From Halomonas sp. Bachu 37 (GTDB lineage Bacteria; Pseudomonadota; Gammaproteobacteria; Pseudomonadales; Halomonadaceae), in assembly GCF_039691755.1 (NCBI RefSeq), contig NZ_CP137552.1, forward strand, positions 2,046,001 through 2,110,000: DNA of 64,000 nucleotides. The letters run 5' to 3'. The notes beneath the pieces are model-generated. The model saw only the letters and a list, made by a program, of their open reading frames with translations, ran no database searches and was not told the DNA's origin. Of the stretch, positions 55,066 through 64,000 are shown piece after piece. Positions within the stretch are counted from its first letter, which is position 1. Every line of letters starts with the position of its first letter. Both the position numbers and the translations under genes were made by a program.

Positions 55066-55863
55066 ATGCGCTGGCTTCGTCCATTGGCTGTCACCGCCCT
55101 GTGTGCTTCTCTCGCGGCCTGTAGCACTTCGCCGACAGGCCGTTCCCAGTTGCTGCTGCTCTCCGACGACCAGCTCAACGAAATGGGCCGCCAGGCATTC
55201 ACCCAGTACCAGCAGGACCTGCCCAGCGCCGATGCCGCCAGCCAGCGTTACGTGCAGTGCATCACCCGTGCTATCGTCGAGGTCCTGCCCGAACAGCAGC
55301 GCAGCCAGCAGTGGAGTGTGCAGGTATTCGAATCGGAACAGGCCAACGCCTTCGCCTTGCCCGGCGGTTACATGGGAGTGAACTCGGGCATGCTGGATAT
55401 CGCCGAAAATCAGAACCAGCTGGCGTCGGTGATCGGCCACGAAATCGCCCACGTGTTGGCGAACCACTCCAACGAGCGCGCCTCCACCGAAAGTGCCACC
55501 CAGCTTGGCCTGTCAGTGCTTTCCAGCACGTCGGGCATCGAGAACCAACAACTGCTGGGCGTGCTGGGCATGGGCGCCGAATACGGAATCCTGCTGCCGT
55601 TCTCGCGCCGCCATGAAAGCGAAGCCGACGTGATCGGTTTGCGCCTGATGGCCGAGGCGGGTTTCGACCCCCGCGCCAGTGTTACCCTATGGGAAAACAT
55701 GCAGGCCGCCTCGGGTGGCGGCGCCCGGCCGCCCGGCTGGATGTCGACGCACCCAAGCCAGGGGCAGCGCATCGAAGGACTGCAGGCCGAAATGCAGGGC
55801 GCCATGCAGGTATACGAACAAGCGCGCAATGCCGGCCGCACTCCCAACTGCCCACGCCCGTGA
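55066..55863 (+). CDS. M48-family zinc metalloprotease lipoprotein
   Basis: A 265-residue periplasmic protease anchored by lipid at C19 (SLAAC). The zinc motif is HEIAH (about 125-129) in SVIGHEIAHVLANH, with the third ligand in RRHESEADVIGLRLM. It resembles LoiP/YcaL-type proteases that clear misfolded outer-membrane proteins. The ATG at 55066 with AAGGAA upstream is chosen; the longer frame from 54985 is unlikely. Confidence 0.9.
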   Translation: MRWLRPLAVTALCASLAACSTSPTGRSQLLLLSDDQLNEMGRQAFTQYQQDLPSADAASQRYVQCITRAIVEVLPEQQRSQQWSVQVFESEQANAFALPGGYMGVNSGMLDIAENQNQLASVIGHEIAHVLANHSNERASTESATQLGLSVLSSTSGIENQQLLGVLGMGAEYGILLPFSRRHESEADVIGLRLMAEAGFDPRASVTLWENMQAASGGGARPPGWMSTHPSQGQRIEGLQAEMQGAMQVYEQARNAGRTPNCPRP

Positions 55864-55885
55864 TGGCGGCTGCGAAGAGGTCTGA

Positions 55886-56143
55886 ATGATACGTATGGGA
55901 TTGTTGTTGCTAGTAGTGCCGATCATGGTGCTGCTTGGCGTGTACTTCTGGGAGCTGGGAAACATCCGCGAGTGCCTGTTCGATGGTGGCCATTGGGACT
56001 ACGTGGAGGGCGTCTGCCGCGACACCCCCCAGCCATTCGTCTCCTGGCTCCAACGCTACCCGCTGCTGGTCAACGGCGGCATGTTGCTGACGATAATCGG
56101 CTTGATTCTGTGCCTGGCGGGTTTTTATGTGAAACGGCGCTGA
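55886..56143 (+). CDS. small two-helix membrane protein of unknown function
   Basis: An 85-residue protein with a hydrophobic helix at each end (LLLLVVPIMVLLGVYFW and NGGMLLTIIGLILCLAGFYV). Between them is a short exported loop with two Cys (IRECLFDGGHWDYVEGVC) that could pair. It lies 22 bases after the M48 gene with its own GAGG-like site, so it is probably co-transcribed. No family was recognised. Confidence 0.65.
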   Translation: MIRMGLLLLVVPIMVLLGVYFWELGNIRECLFDGGHWDYVEGVCRDTPQPFVSWLQRYPLLVNGGMLLTIIGLILCLAGFYVKRR

Positions 56144-56182
56144 AATGTGAAAGCACGTGAAAAGTAAACGTTATTGAAAGCG

Positions 56183-56207
56183 AAAACGGCGCAATAAGCG
56201 CCGTTTT
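56183..56207. terminator. bidirectional rho-independent terminator
   Basis: AAAACGGCGC pairs with GCGCCGTTTT around AATAA, with A- and T-runs on both sides. It lies between the small membrane protein gene and the convergent aroE. Confidence 0.93.
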
Positions 56208-56225
56208 TCGTTGCTGAAGGAGCGC

Positions 56226-57994
<1,769 letters not shown>

Positions 57995-58000
57995 TCAGAT

Positions 58001-58558
58001 TCAGTCGCGCAGCACCTGGCCGCTGACCAGGTCGCGAATGGTGCTGGGCCGCGGGTTGCCGCCCAGCTCACCGGAAACCAGCGCATCCAGTTGCCCGTCG
58101 AAGTAACGCCTGATCTCCTGCTCGCTCATGGCCGGCGGCTGTCCCGCCCGATTGGCGGAGGTGGAAACCAGCGGCCCACCGAACTCACGACACAGCGCCA
58201 CCATGGTGGGGTGATCGGTGACGCGCAGGGCGACTCGCTCATGAGCGCCGCGCACCAGGCCATGGCTGCGGCCGTTATCCGGTACCAGCCAGGTATTGGG
58301 CCCCGGCCAGCTGGCGATCAACGGAGCGTAGAGCGCCACCGGCAAGCCGTCCAGCCAAGGCTGCAGTTGATCGATATGCGCGGCAATGACGATCACGCCC
58401 TTGGCCGGGTCTCGCTCCTTGAGCCGCATCAGCTTGGCCAAGGCTTCGTCGTTGTCGGGGTCGCAGCTCAGCCCCCAGACGGCTTCCGTGGGGCAGGCAA
58501 TCACCCCTGCGTTACGTAGCGCACGCACGGCAACACTCAGTTCAGCAGCCGAGTTCAT
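58001..58558 (-). CDS. tsaC: threonylcarbamoyl-AMP synthase (YrdC/TsaC)
   Basis: A 185-residue enzyme that makes threonylcarbamoyl-AMP for t6A37 modification of tRNA. ALRNAGVIACPTEAVWGLSCDP, LKERDPAKGVIV and the nucleotide-binding PLVSTSANRAGQPP are the family motifs. The ATG at 58558 (GGAGG upstream) is chosen over a GTG one codon earlier. It is followed by hemF after 24 bases. Confidence 0.94.
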   Translation of the reverse strand: MNSAAELSVAVRALRNAGVIACPTEAVWGLSCDPDNDEALAKLMRLKERDPAKGVIVIAAHIDQLQPWLDGLPVALYAPLIASWPGPNTWLVPDNGRSHGLVRGAHERVALRVTDHPTMVALCREFGGPLVSTSANRAGQPPAMSEQEIRRYFDGQLDALVSGELGGNPRPSTIRDLVSGQVLRD

Positions 58559-58597
58559 CACACCTCCCAGCGGTTGGAGTCGGGCCGAGGCATGTTA

Positions 58598-59713
58598 TCA
58601 CGCCCGTGGCAGGCGCACCCAGCCACCCGCCTGCTGGGTCACCCATCCGTCCAGTTCCAGCATCAATAGCCGTTGCTGGCATTCGCCCACGGCGAGCTCC
58701 GCCTGGTATACCAGGGCATCGATCGGTGTGGGGACGTCACTCAGATGAGTCAGCAGGCTATCCGGCAGTTCCTCCGCTGGCGGCACCGGTTCGACGGGAA
58801 GCCCCGGCTCCTTGAGAGTGAGCGGCAGAAATGTCGACGCCCACTGGCCGAGTTCCGCCAGTATGTCGTCGGCATCGAGCACCAGGTGCGCCTGGCCTTC
58901 GCGAATCAGCTTGAGACAACCGCGGGCCTGGACGTTATGGATCGACCCAGGCAGGGCGAACAGTTCCCGGTCCTGTTCCAGCGCTAGCCGCGCGCTGACC
59001 AACGAGCCGCTTTTCTCCGCCGCCTCCACCACCAGCACGCCCAGCGAGAGACCCGTGACAATCCGATTGCGGCGGGGAAAGAACGCTGGCCGGGCCTGGG
59101 TTCCCGGCGGATGCTCGGAGAGGATCAAGCCATTGGCTTGCTCGCTTAGCTGTTGATGCAGCGCGCGATGGCGCGGCGGGTAAATCACGTCGACACCGCA
59201 ACCCAGCACCGCGATGCTCATGCCTCCGGTATCCAGGGCCGCCTGTTGCGCTATCGCATCCACGCCCAACGCCATGCCGCTGACCAGGCACCACCCACGG
59301 CGGGCGAATTCCCTACCGAAGGCACGGGCATTCCCGACGCCCTCCTGGGTGGGACGGCGGGTACCCACTACCGCCAGCGTAGGCGGGTCGAGGGCGGCCA
59401 GGTCTCCTTGCGCCCACAGCACGCTGGGCGGGTCGGGCAGTTGATCGAGCAAGCGCGGCCACGCGGGATGTCCCGGATGGAGCAGCGCTCGGCGCGGCGA
59501 CTCGGCCAGCCACTGGCGGGTTTTCTCGATCTCGGCTTCAAGCGGGCTACGCGACGGATGTTCGAGCCACAATCGCAGAGCCTGGGAGGCGGGAGCGGGC
59601 ATCGCCGCCAGCCATCCTTGCGGCCACTCGGGGTTGCGCGCCACAAGCTCCGCGATCCGCCGCGGCCCCATGCCGGGCAACATCGATACCGCCAGCCACT
59701 GCATGGGATCCAT
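58598..59713 (-). CDS. dprA: DNA-processing protein DprA
   Basis: A 371-residue protein that loads RecA on incoming single-stranded DNA in natural transformation. The Rossmann core shows LAVVGTRRPTQEGVGNARAFGRE, LVSGMALGVDAIAQQAALDTGG and TIAVLGCGVD-like SIAVLGCGVDVIYPPRH. A winged-helix (DprA_WH) C-terminus follows (IDALVYQAELAVGECQQRLLML). The ATG at 59713 (GGAG upstream) is preferred to one at 59737. Confidence 0.94.
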   Translation of the reverse strand: MDPMQWLAVSMLPGMGPRRIAELVARNPEWPQGWLAAMPAPASQALRLWLEHPSRSPLEAEIEKTRQWLAESPRRALLHPGHPAWPRLLDQLPDPPSVLWAQGDLAALDPPTLAVVGTRRPTQEGVGNARAFGREFARRGWCLVSGMALGVDAIAQQAALDTGGMSIAVLGCGVDVIYPPRHRALHQQLSEQANGLILSEHPPGTQARPAFFPRRNRIVTGLSLGVLVVEAAEKSGSLVSARLALEQDRELFALPGSIHNVQARGCLKLIREGQAHLVLDADDILAELGQWASTFLPLTLKEPGLPVEPVPPAEELPDSLLTHLSDVPTPIDALVYQAELAVGECQQRLLMLELDGWVTQQAGGWVRLPRA

Positions 59714-59767
59714 GCTGGTCTCCTTGTTTGTTGTCATGACGCGGTGGCTGCCGGCAGGTAGCGGGCA

Positions 59768-60865
59768 TCACTGCTGCGTTTGTGACGTCCGCTGTGCATC
59801 AGGATTGTACACGCGATCGCCCACTTCCAGAGTTCGCGAGGCACGCATGACCAGGGCATAGCTCACCCGGTCGTAAGGCCGAAATACCATTACCACGCCC
59901 GCTTCGTCACCCGGTAGCTGGAGCACGTCCCGGCTGCGCGGGTCGTTGACTCGCTCACCCTGCTGCTCGACACGCAGCACATGCCCCGGCTGCAGGCCGT
60001 CTTCGGTGCCCAGATTCAGCGTAATAACCTGCAGCCGCCCGACAAAACGCACGCCACCGGGTACCGCGAGAATATGCCCTTCCACCTCACGCTGTGGGGC
60101 TCGCGGCAGGAAGCGACTCTCCAGCAGACGGCTCTCCAGCGGCAGGATAATGTCGTTGTTGCGTACTTCCATACGCGCGCTCAACACCTCCAGTTTGGCG
60201 ATATCGCCCTCCTGGCGCATCGCGCGGGCCTCGCCGACACTTTCCAGTTCCTGGCCGAGCAGCTCCCCATTGGGGCCGAAATAGGACTCGCCGACGCGGT
60301 AGATGCCGTAATGCCCCGCCGGTACGACCGTGCCCCGCGCGTAGATCCTGTCGCCGGCACCGCTGATCAGGCGCCGCTCATCCCCGGCCACCACATAGGC
60401 CAGCTCGTCGATGGCATCGGGGTCGTCGACGATTCGATGGTCACGCAGGAAAGCTTCCACGGTTTCCATGGGAATGGGCTCGATGGCTTCACGTCGCGGC
60501 GGAGTGCGTATCTCCGGCGACAGCTTCACCACGTTCTTGCCCCGCGCGAGCCCCAGGCACGGCCTGCCGCCACAGTCGTAAAGATAGATTTCATCGCCGG
60601 GATAGATGCGGTGCGGGTTGCCGATTTGCGGATTGACCCGCCATACCTGCTGCCATCGCCACGGGTCGTGCAGAAAACGTCCGGCGATGTCCCATAGCGT
60701 GTCTCCCCGAACCACGGTATAGCGCTCGGGCGCCTGGTCATGCAGGCTTTCCCAGGTCGCCGTCTGTGCCGCCGCCGCTGCGGGCAACAGCAGGCCGAGT
60801 GCCAGGGCAGCAAGCCAGCCCCGGCGGTTGCCGTTACGGCCGTGTCGCGTGCGGCTTGTCGTCAT
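59768..60865 (-). CDS. LysM-domain periplasmic protein
   Basis: A 365-residue exported protein. A basic N-terminus with a hydrophobic signal (RRGWLAALALGLLLPAAAAA) is followed by a LysM domain (YTVVRGDTLWDIAGRFLHDP to YPGDEIYLYD) that binds peptidoglycan. The rest is beta-rich and holds repeats of the type seen in the LysM protein usually found between dprA and def. The ATG at 60865 with AAAGGAA upstream is chosen over 60925. Confidence 0.87.
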   Translation of the reverse strand: MTTSRTRHGRNGNRRGWLAALALGLLLPAAAAAQTATWESLHDQAPERYTVVRGDTLWDIAGRFLHDPWRWQQVWRVNPQIGNPHRIYPGDEIYLYDCGGRPCLGLARGKNVVKLSPEIRTPPRREAIEPIPMETVEAFLRDHRIVDDPDAIDELAYVVAGDERRLISGAGDRIYARGTVVPAGHYGIYRVGESYFGPNGELLGQELESVGEARAMRQEGDIAKLEVLSARMEVRNNDIILPLESRLLESRFLPRAPQREVEGHILAVPGGVRFVGRLQVITLNLGTEDGLQPGHVLRVEQQGERVNDPRSRDVLQLPGDEAGVVMVFRPYDRVSYALVMRASRTLEVGDRVYNPDAQRTSQTQQ

Positions 60866-61113
60866 GCTTGTGTTCCTTTCATTGTTTTCCTCTCGTCGCG
60901 GCCATCCAAGGAACCTTCCCGGCATGGTATAGTCTCACGCTATCGGCATGATAGCCGGCCGAAGGTGTCATCGCTCTCCCTCGCCCACTAGAATGCCCAC
61001 CAGACATGAGTGTCGCTACCGTCAGTCTGAAGATCGTCCGGCGATGATGACAGCCGACAACACTGGCGACCGACCAATTCCACCAATGTCAGCATAACGG
61101 TGATGACAACGCC

Positions 61114-61626
61114 ATGGCCAAATTACCCATTCTTGAATTCCCCGACGAGCGCCTGCGCACCAAGGCAGCCGCCGTGGAAACCGTGGACGACGAAGTACGC
61201 CGGCTGGTAGACGACATGCTGGAGACCATGTACGACGCCAGCGGCATCGGCCTTGCCGCGACCCAGGTGGACGTTCACCGTCGCGTCGTCGTCATGGATG
61301 TCAGCGACAACCGTGACAGCCCCCTGGTGCTGATCAATCCGAGCTACGTTCCCGTCGGCGACGAGCGCGAGCCGTTGCAGGAAGGCTGCCTGTCGATTCC
61401 GGAGTACTACGCCGACGTGCCGCGCGCGCTGAAGGTGCAGCTTAAAGCCCTGGACCGTCACGGCGAGCCCTACGAACTGGAAGCCGACGGCCTGCTGGCT
61501 CACTGCATCCAGCACGAATGCGACCACCTCGAAGGTGTGCTGTTCGTCGACTACCTGTCGCCGCTCAAGCGCGACCGGGTGATGAAGAAAATGCAGAAGC
61601 GCCACAAGCAACTGCAGGAAGCCTGA
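61114..61626 (+). CDS. def: peptide deformylase
   Basis: A 170-residue Fe/Zn hydrolase removing the formyl group from nascent proteins. The three conserved motifs are [20 protein letters not shown] (metal Cys) and [11 protein letters not shown] (metal His pair and catalytic Glu). The gene is divergent from the LysM gene and precedes fmt, as in most bacteria. Confidence 0.97.
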   Translation: MAKLPILEFPDERLRTKAAAVETVDDEVRRLVDDMLETMYDASGIGLAATQVDVHRRVVVMDVSDNRDSPLVLINPSYVPVGDEREPLQEGCLSIPEYYADVPRALKVQLKALDRHGEPYELEADGLLAHCIQHECDHLEGVLFVDYLSPLKRDRVMKKMQKRHKQLQEA

Positions 61627-61783
61627 TGCGCCGCCTTCGGGCGAGTGCGAAATCACCATTCGAGGCCGGGAAAGCGCTCTTCATGAGTTTGTTTTCTCGG
61701 CCTTCTTCGTGACAGCCCACTCGGCTATCATGAATGCCTGTTTTCCCATGAATGCCATACTTTCTCGCCCAGGTGCTTGTTTC

Positions 61784-62770
61784 ATGTCACGTTCGTTGCG
61801 CGTTGTATTCGCCGGCACCCCCGATTTTGCCGCCTCCACCCTTGCCGCCCTGCTGCAAAGCCACCACCAGGTGGTCGCGGTATATACCCAGCCCGACCGC
61901 CCCGCCGGGCGCGGGCGCAAACTGACGCCCAGCCCGGTCAAGGCGCTGGCGCTCGACCATCAGCTGGCGGTGCATCAACCCGCCAGCCTCAAGGAGCCCC
62001 AGGCCCTGGCGGAACTGGCGGCGCTGGAAGCGGATATCATGGTGGTGGTGGCCTACGGCCTGCTGCTGCCCCGCGCCGTGCTGGAAACTCCCGCGCTTGG
62101 CTGCATCAATGTCCATGCGTCGCTGCTGCCGCGCTGGCGCGGGGCGGCGCCGATCCAGCGCGCCATCGAAGCGGGTGACGCCGAATCCGGCGTGACCATC
62201 ATGCAGATGGACGAAGGCCTGGATACCGGTGCCATGCTCAAGGAAGTACGGACGCCGATCACCGCCTCCACGACCAGCGCCAGCCTGCACGACACTCTCG
62301 CGACACTTGGCGCCGAGGCCCTGGTCGCCACCCTGGATCAAATCGCCGCGGGCGAAGCGCAAGCCACGCCGCAGCCGGAGCAGGGCGTGACCTACGCCGC
62401 CAAGCTTTCCAAGGCCGAGGCCGAGCTGGACTTTTCCCAACCCGCCAGCGTGCTGGCCGCCCGGATTCGCGCTTTCAACCCCTGGCCGGTGGCCTGGTGC
62501 GTGCTGGGAAATGAACGCCTGCGGATTCTCGCCGCGACGCCGGGTACCGGCGAGCCCTACTCAAGCCCTCCCGGTACCCTGCTCACACCGGGCGACGGGA
62601 ATCTGCGCATCGCCTGCGGCCCTCAGGGACAGGATGTTCTCGAGGTCAGCCAGGCGCAACTGCCCGGCGGCAAGGCCACGGCCGCCCGTGAGCTGCTCAA
62701 TGCCGGCAATAACCGCCTAGCCCCCGGCGTCCGCCTGGGCAACTCCAGCCAAAAAGGAGAAACCCCATGA
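61784..62770 (+). CDS. fmt: methionyl-tRNA formyltransferase
   Basis: A 328-residue enzyme that formylates initiator Met-t[39 protein letters not shown] and the tetrahydrofolate-site [18 protein letters not shown] with [14 protein letters not shown] are family motifs. The ATG at 61784 is the natural start; the longer frame from 61709 is not supported. It overlaps rsmB by four bases. Confidence 0.96.
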   Translation: MSRSLRVVFAGTPDFAASTLAALLQSHHQVVAVYTQPDRPAGRGRKLTPSPVKALALDHQLAVHQPASLKEPQALAELAALEADIMVVVAYGLLLPRAVLETPALGCINVHASLLPRWRGAAPIQRAIEAGDAESGVTIMQMDEGLDTGAMLKEVRTPITASTTSASLHDTLATLGAEALVATLDQIAAGEAQATPQPEQGVTYAAKLSKAEAELDFSQPASVLAARIRAFNPWPVAWCVLGNERLRILAATPGTGEPYSSPPGTLLTPGDGNLRIACGPQGQDVLEVSQAQLPGGKATAARELLNAGNNRLAPGVRLGNSSQKGETP

Positions 62771-64000
62771 ACCGTGCCAAGCCAACTACCGGCGGCAGCG
62801 GCAAGGAAGTGCGTGCCGCCGCCGCGCGTGCCTTGGTTCCCGTCATCACCGCCAAGGGATCGTTGGCAAGTCTGGACGAGCACAGCGTGATCGCCCGGGA
62901 TCGTGCCTTGTTCAAGGAGTTGTGTTTCGGCACCTGCCGTCGGCTACCGCGTATCGAAGCGCTTGCCGCCCTGCTGCTCAAGCAGGCGTTCAAGCCCCGC
63001 GACAGCGATATCCACGCCCTGCTGCTGGTGGGCATCTACCAGTTGCTCTACCTGCGCATTCCCGCCCACGCGGCGGTGGGGGAAACCGCCGGTGCCGCCA
63101 GGCTGCTGGGCAAGAGCTGGGCGACACGCGTGCTAAATGGATGTCTGCGGCGCCTGCAACGCGAAAGCGAGGCCCTGCAGGCCGAGGTCGACCAGGACCC
63201 CAATGTGGCGCTGGAACACCCGCCCTGGCTGCTCGACGCGTTGCGCCAGGCGTGGCCCGAGCAGTGGTGCGCCATCGCCGAGACCAACAATCAGCCGGGG
63301 CCGATGACGCTGCGCATCAACGCGCGTCACCTGGACCGCGAGGCCTACCTCGAGAAGCTCACCACACAGGGTCTGGATGGGTTCCTGTGCCCTCACGCCC
63401 CGGACGGCATCACCCTGCAGAATCCTTGCGATGTCGCCGCGTTGCCCGGCTTCGCGGCGGGACAGGTCAGCATTCAGGACGAGGCGGCACAGCTCTCGGC
63501 AGCCCTGCTCGGCCCGGCCCTGGCACCCCGCCCCGGCGCCCGGGTACTGGACGCCTGCTGCGCGCCGGGCGGCAAGACCGGCCACCTGCTCGAGCAGTTC
63601 GATATCGAATTGACCGCACTCGACAGCGATAACACCCGCCTGGCCCGGGTGGAGGACACCCTGTCGCGGCTGAAGCTCGACGCAGAATTGCTGCATGGCG
63701 ACGCCACCACGCGGGATTGGTGGGACGGTACGCCCTTTGACGCCATCCTGCTCGATGCACCCTGCTCCGGCACCGGCGTGATTCGCCGTCATCCCGATAT
63801 CAAGCGCTTGCGACGCGAGAAGGATATTGCCGCGCTGGCGAACCTGCAGGCGCGCATGCTCGATACGCTCTGGCCCCTGCTGCGTACCGGCGGTACGCTG
63901 CTTTACGCCACCTGCTCGGTGCTGCCGCAGGAGAACGCCGAGCAGATCGACGCATTTCTCGCGCGTACGCCGGATGCCGTGGTCACCACGCCCGAGGGGG
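62767..64000 (+). CDS. rsmB: 16S rRNA m5C967 methyltransferase RsmB (partial, runs off the window)
   Basis: The frame is open from ATG 62767 to the end of the window (411 codons seen). An N-terminal NusB-like RNA-binding domain ([20 protein letters not shown]) precedes the methyltransferase part, with SAM-binding [16 protein letters not shown], the catalytic Cys in YATCSVLP and [21 protein letters not shown] lies before the ATG, which overlaps the fmt stop. The last 15-25 residues are missing from the window. Confidence 0.95.
   Translation, partial: MNRAKPTTGGSGKEVRAAAARALVPVITAKGSLASLDEHSVIARDRALFKELCFGTCRRLPRIEALAALLLKQAFKPRDSDIHALLLVGIYQLLYLRIPAHAAVGETAGAARLLGKSWATRVLNGCLRRLQRESEALQAEVDQDPNVALEHPPWLLDALRQAWPEQWCAIAETNNQPGPMTLRINARHLDREAYLEKLTTQGLDGFLCPHAPDGITLQNPCDVAALPGFAAGQVSIQDEAAQLSAALLGPALAPRPGARVLDACCAPGGKTGHLLEQFDIELTALDSDNTRLARVEDTLSRLKLDAELLHGDATTRDWWDGTPFDAILLDAPCSGTGVIRRHPDIKRLRREKDIAALANLQARMLDTLWPLLRTGGTLLYATCSVLPQENAEQIDAFLARTPDAVVTTPEG

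Overview
The window is a high-GC chromosomal segment of a gammaproteobacterium, most likely a halophile of the Halomonas/Chromohalobacter group. This rests on the gene order queA-tgt-yajC-secD-secF, trmJ-cysE-iscR-iscS, ndk-rlmN-pilW-rodZ-ispG-hisS-yfgM-bamB-der and dprA-def-fmt-rsmB, on the density of TRAP and ABC uptake systems, and on the protein sequences. The genus is inferred from recall; no search was run.

Layout. 1-1.9 kb: an AT-rich hypothetical gene split by an IS3-family element. 2-10.9 kb: mixed genes (YkoF-like protein, alpha/beta hydrolase, dinB behind tandem LexA boxes, selO, a DNA-3-methyladenine glycosylase with an unusual start, a sirtuin, a ubiF-like hydroxylase, an exported MetX-like hydrolase, an OGFr-domain protein). 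11-19.6 kb: a GntR/FCD regulator divergent from a peptide-type ABC importer operon that ends in an FAD-linked 2-hydroxyacid oxidase and an aminotransferase. 19.6-32.1 kb, all on the minus strand: an AraC regulator, a Tat-exported TRAP binding protein with a fused DctQM permease, then after a terminator ridA, an ornithine-cyclodeaminase-like gene, dctPQM, two HDAC/acetylpolyamine-amidohydrolase-family genes and a branched-chain-type aminotransferase. This looks like an uptake and catabolism island for an N-acylated amine or amino-acid-like compound; the substrate is not known from sequence. 32.3-32.7 kb: tRNA-Leu(CAA) with promoter and terminator, then a 266-bp MITE-like element. 32.8-53.2 kb: housekeeping (tRNA queuosine modification, Sec translocon, SuhB/TrmJ, cysteine and Fe-S synthesis, RlmN, pilus and cell-shape factors, isoprenoids, HisRS, outer-membrane assembly, ribosome GTPase). 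53.4-56.1 kb: lipoproteins, an AAA+ ATPase and an M48 protease. 56.2-64 kb: aroE-hemF-tsaC-dprA-LysM on the minus strand and def-fmt-rsmB on the plus strand; rsmB runs off the end.

The points most worth attention are: (i) the RidA/OCD/TRAP/double-deacetylase/aminotransferase island; (ii) an ISC locus reduced to iscR-iscS-iscA, with IscS lacking its usual C-terminal tail; (iii) a SuhB that has lost most of its metal-binding residues; (iv) a family of short tandem repeats with 15-17 bp periods at gene borders, one of which begins at the secD stop codon; (v) a MITE-like element and a solitary copy of its end that supplies the stop codons of two convergent genes; (vi) stem-loops directly after the substrate-binding-protein gene in all three transport operons.
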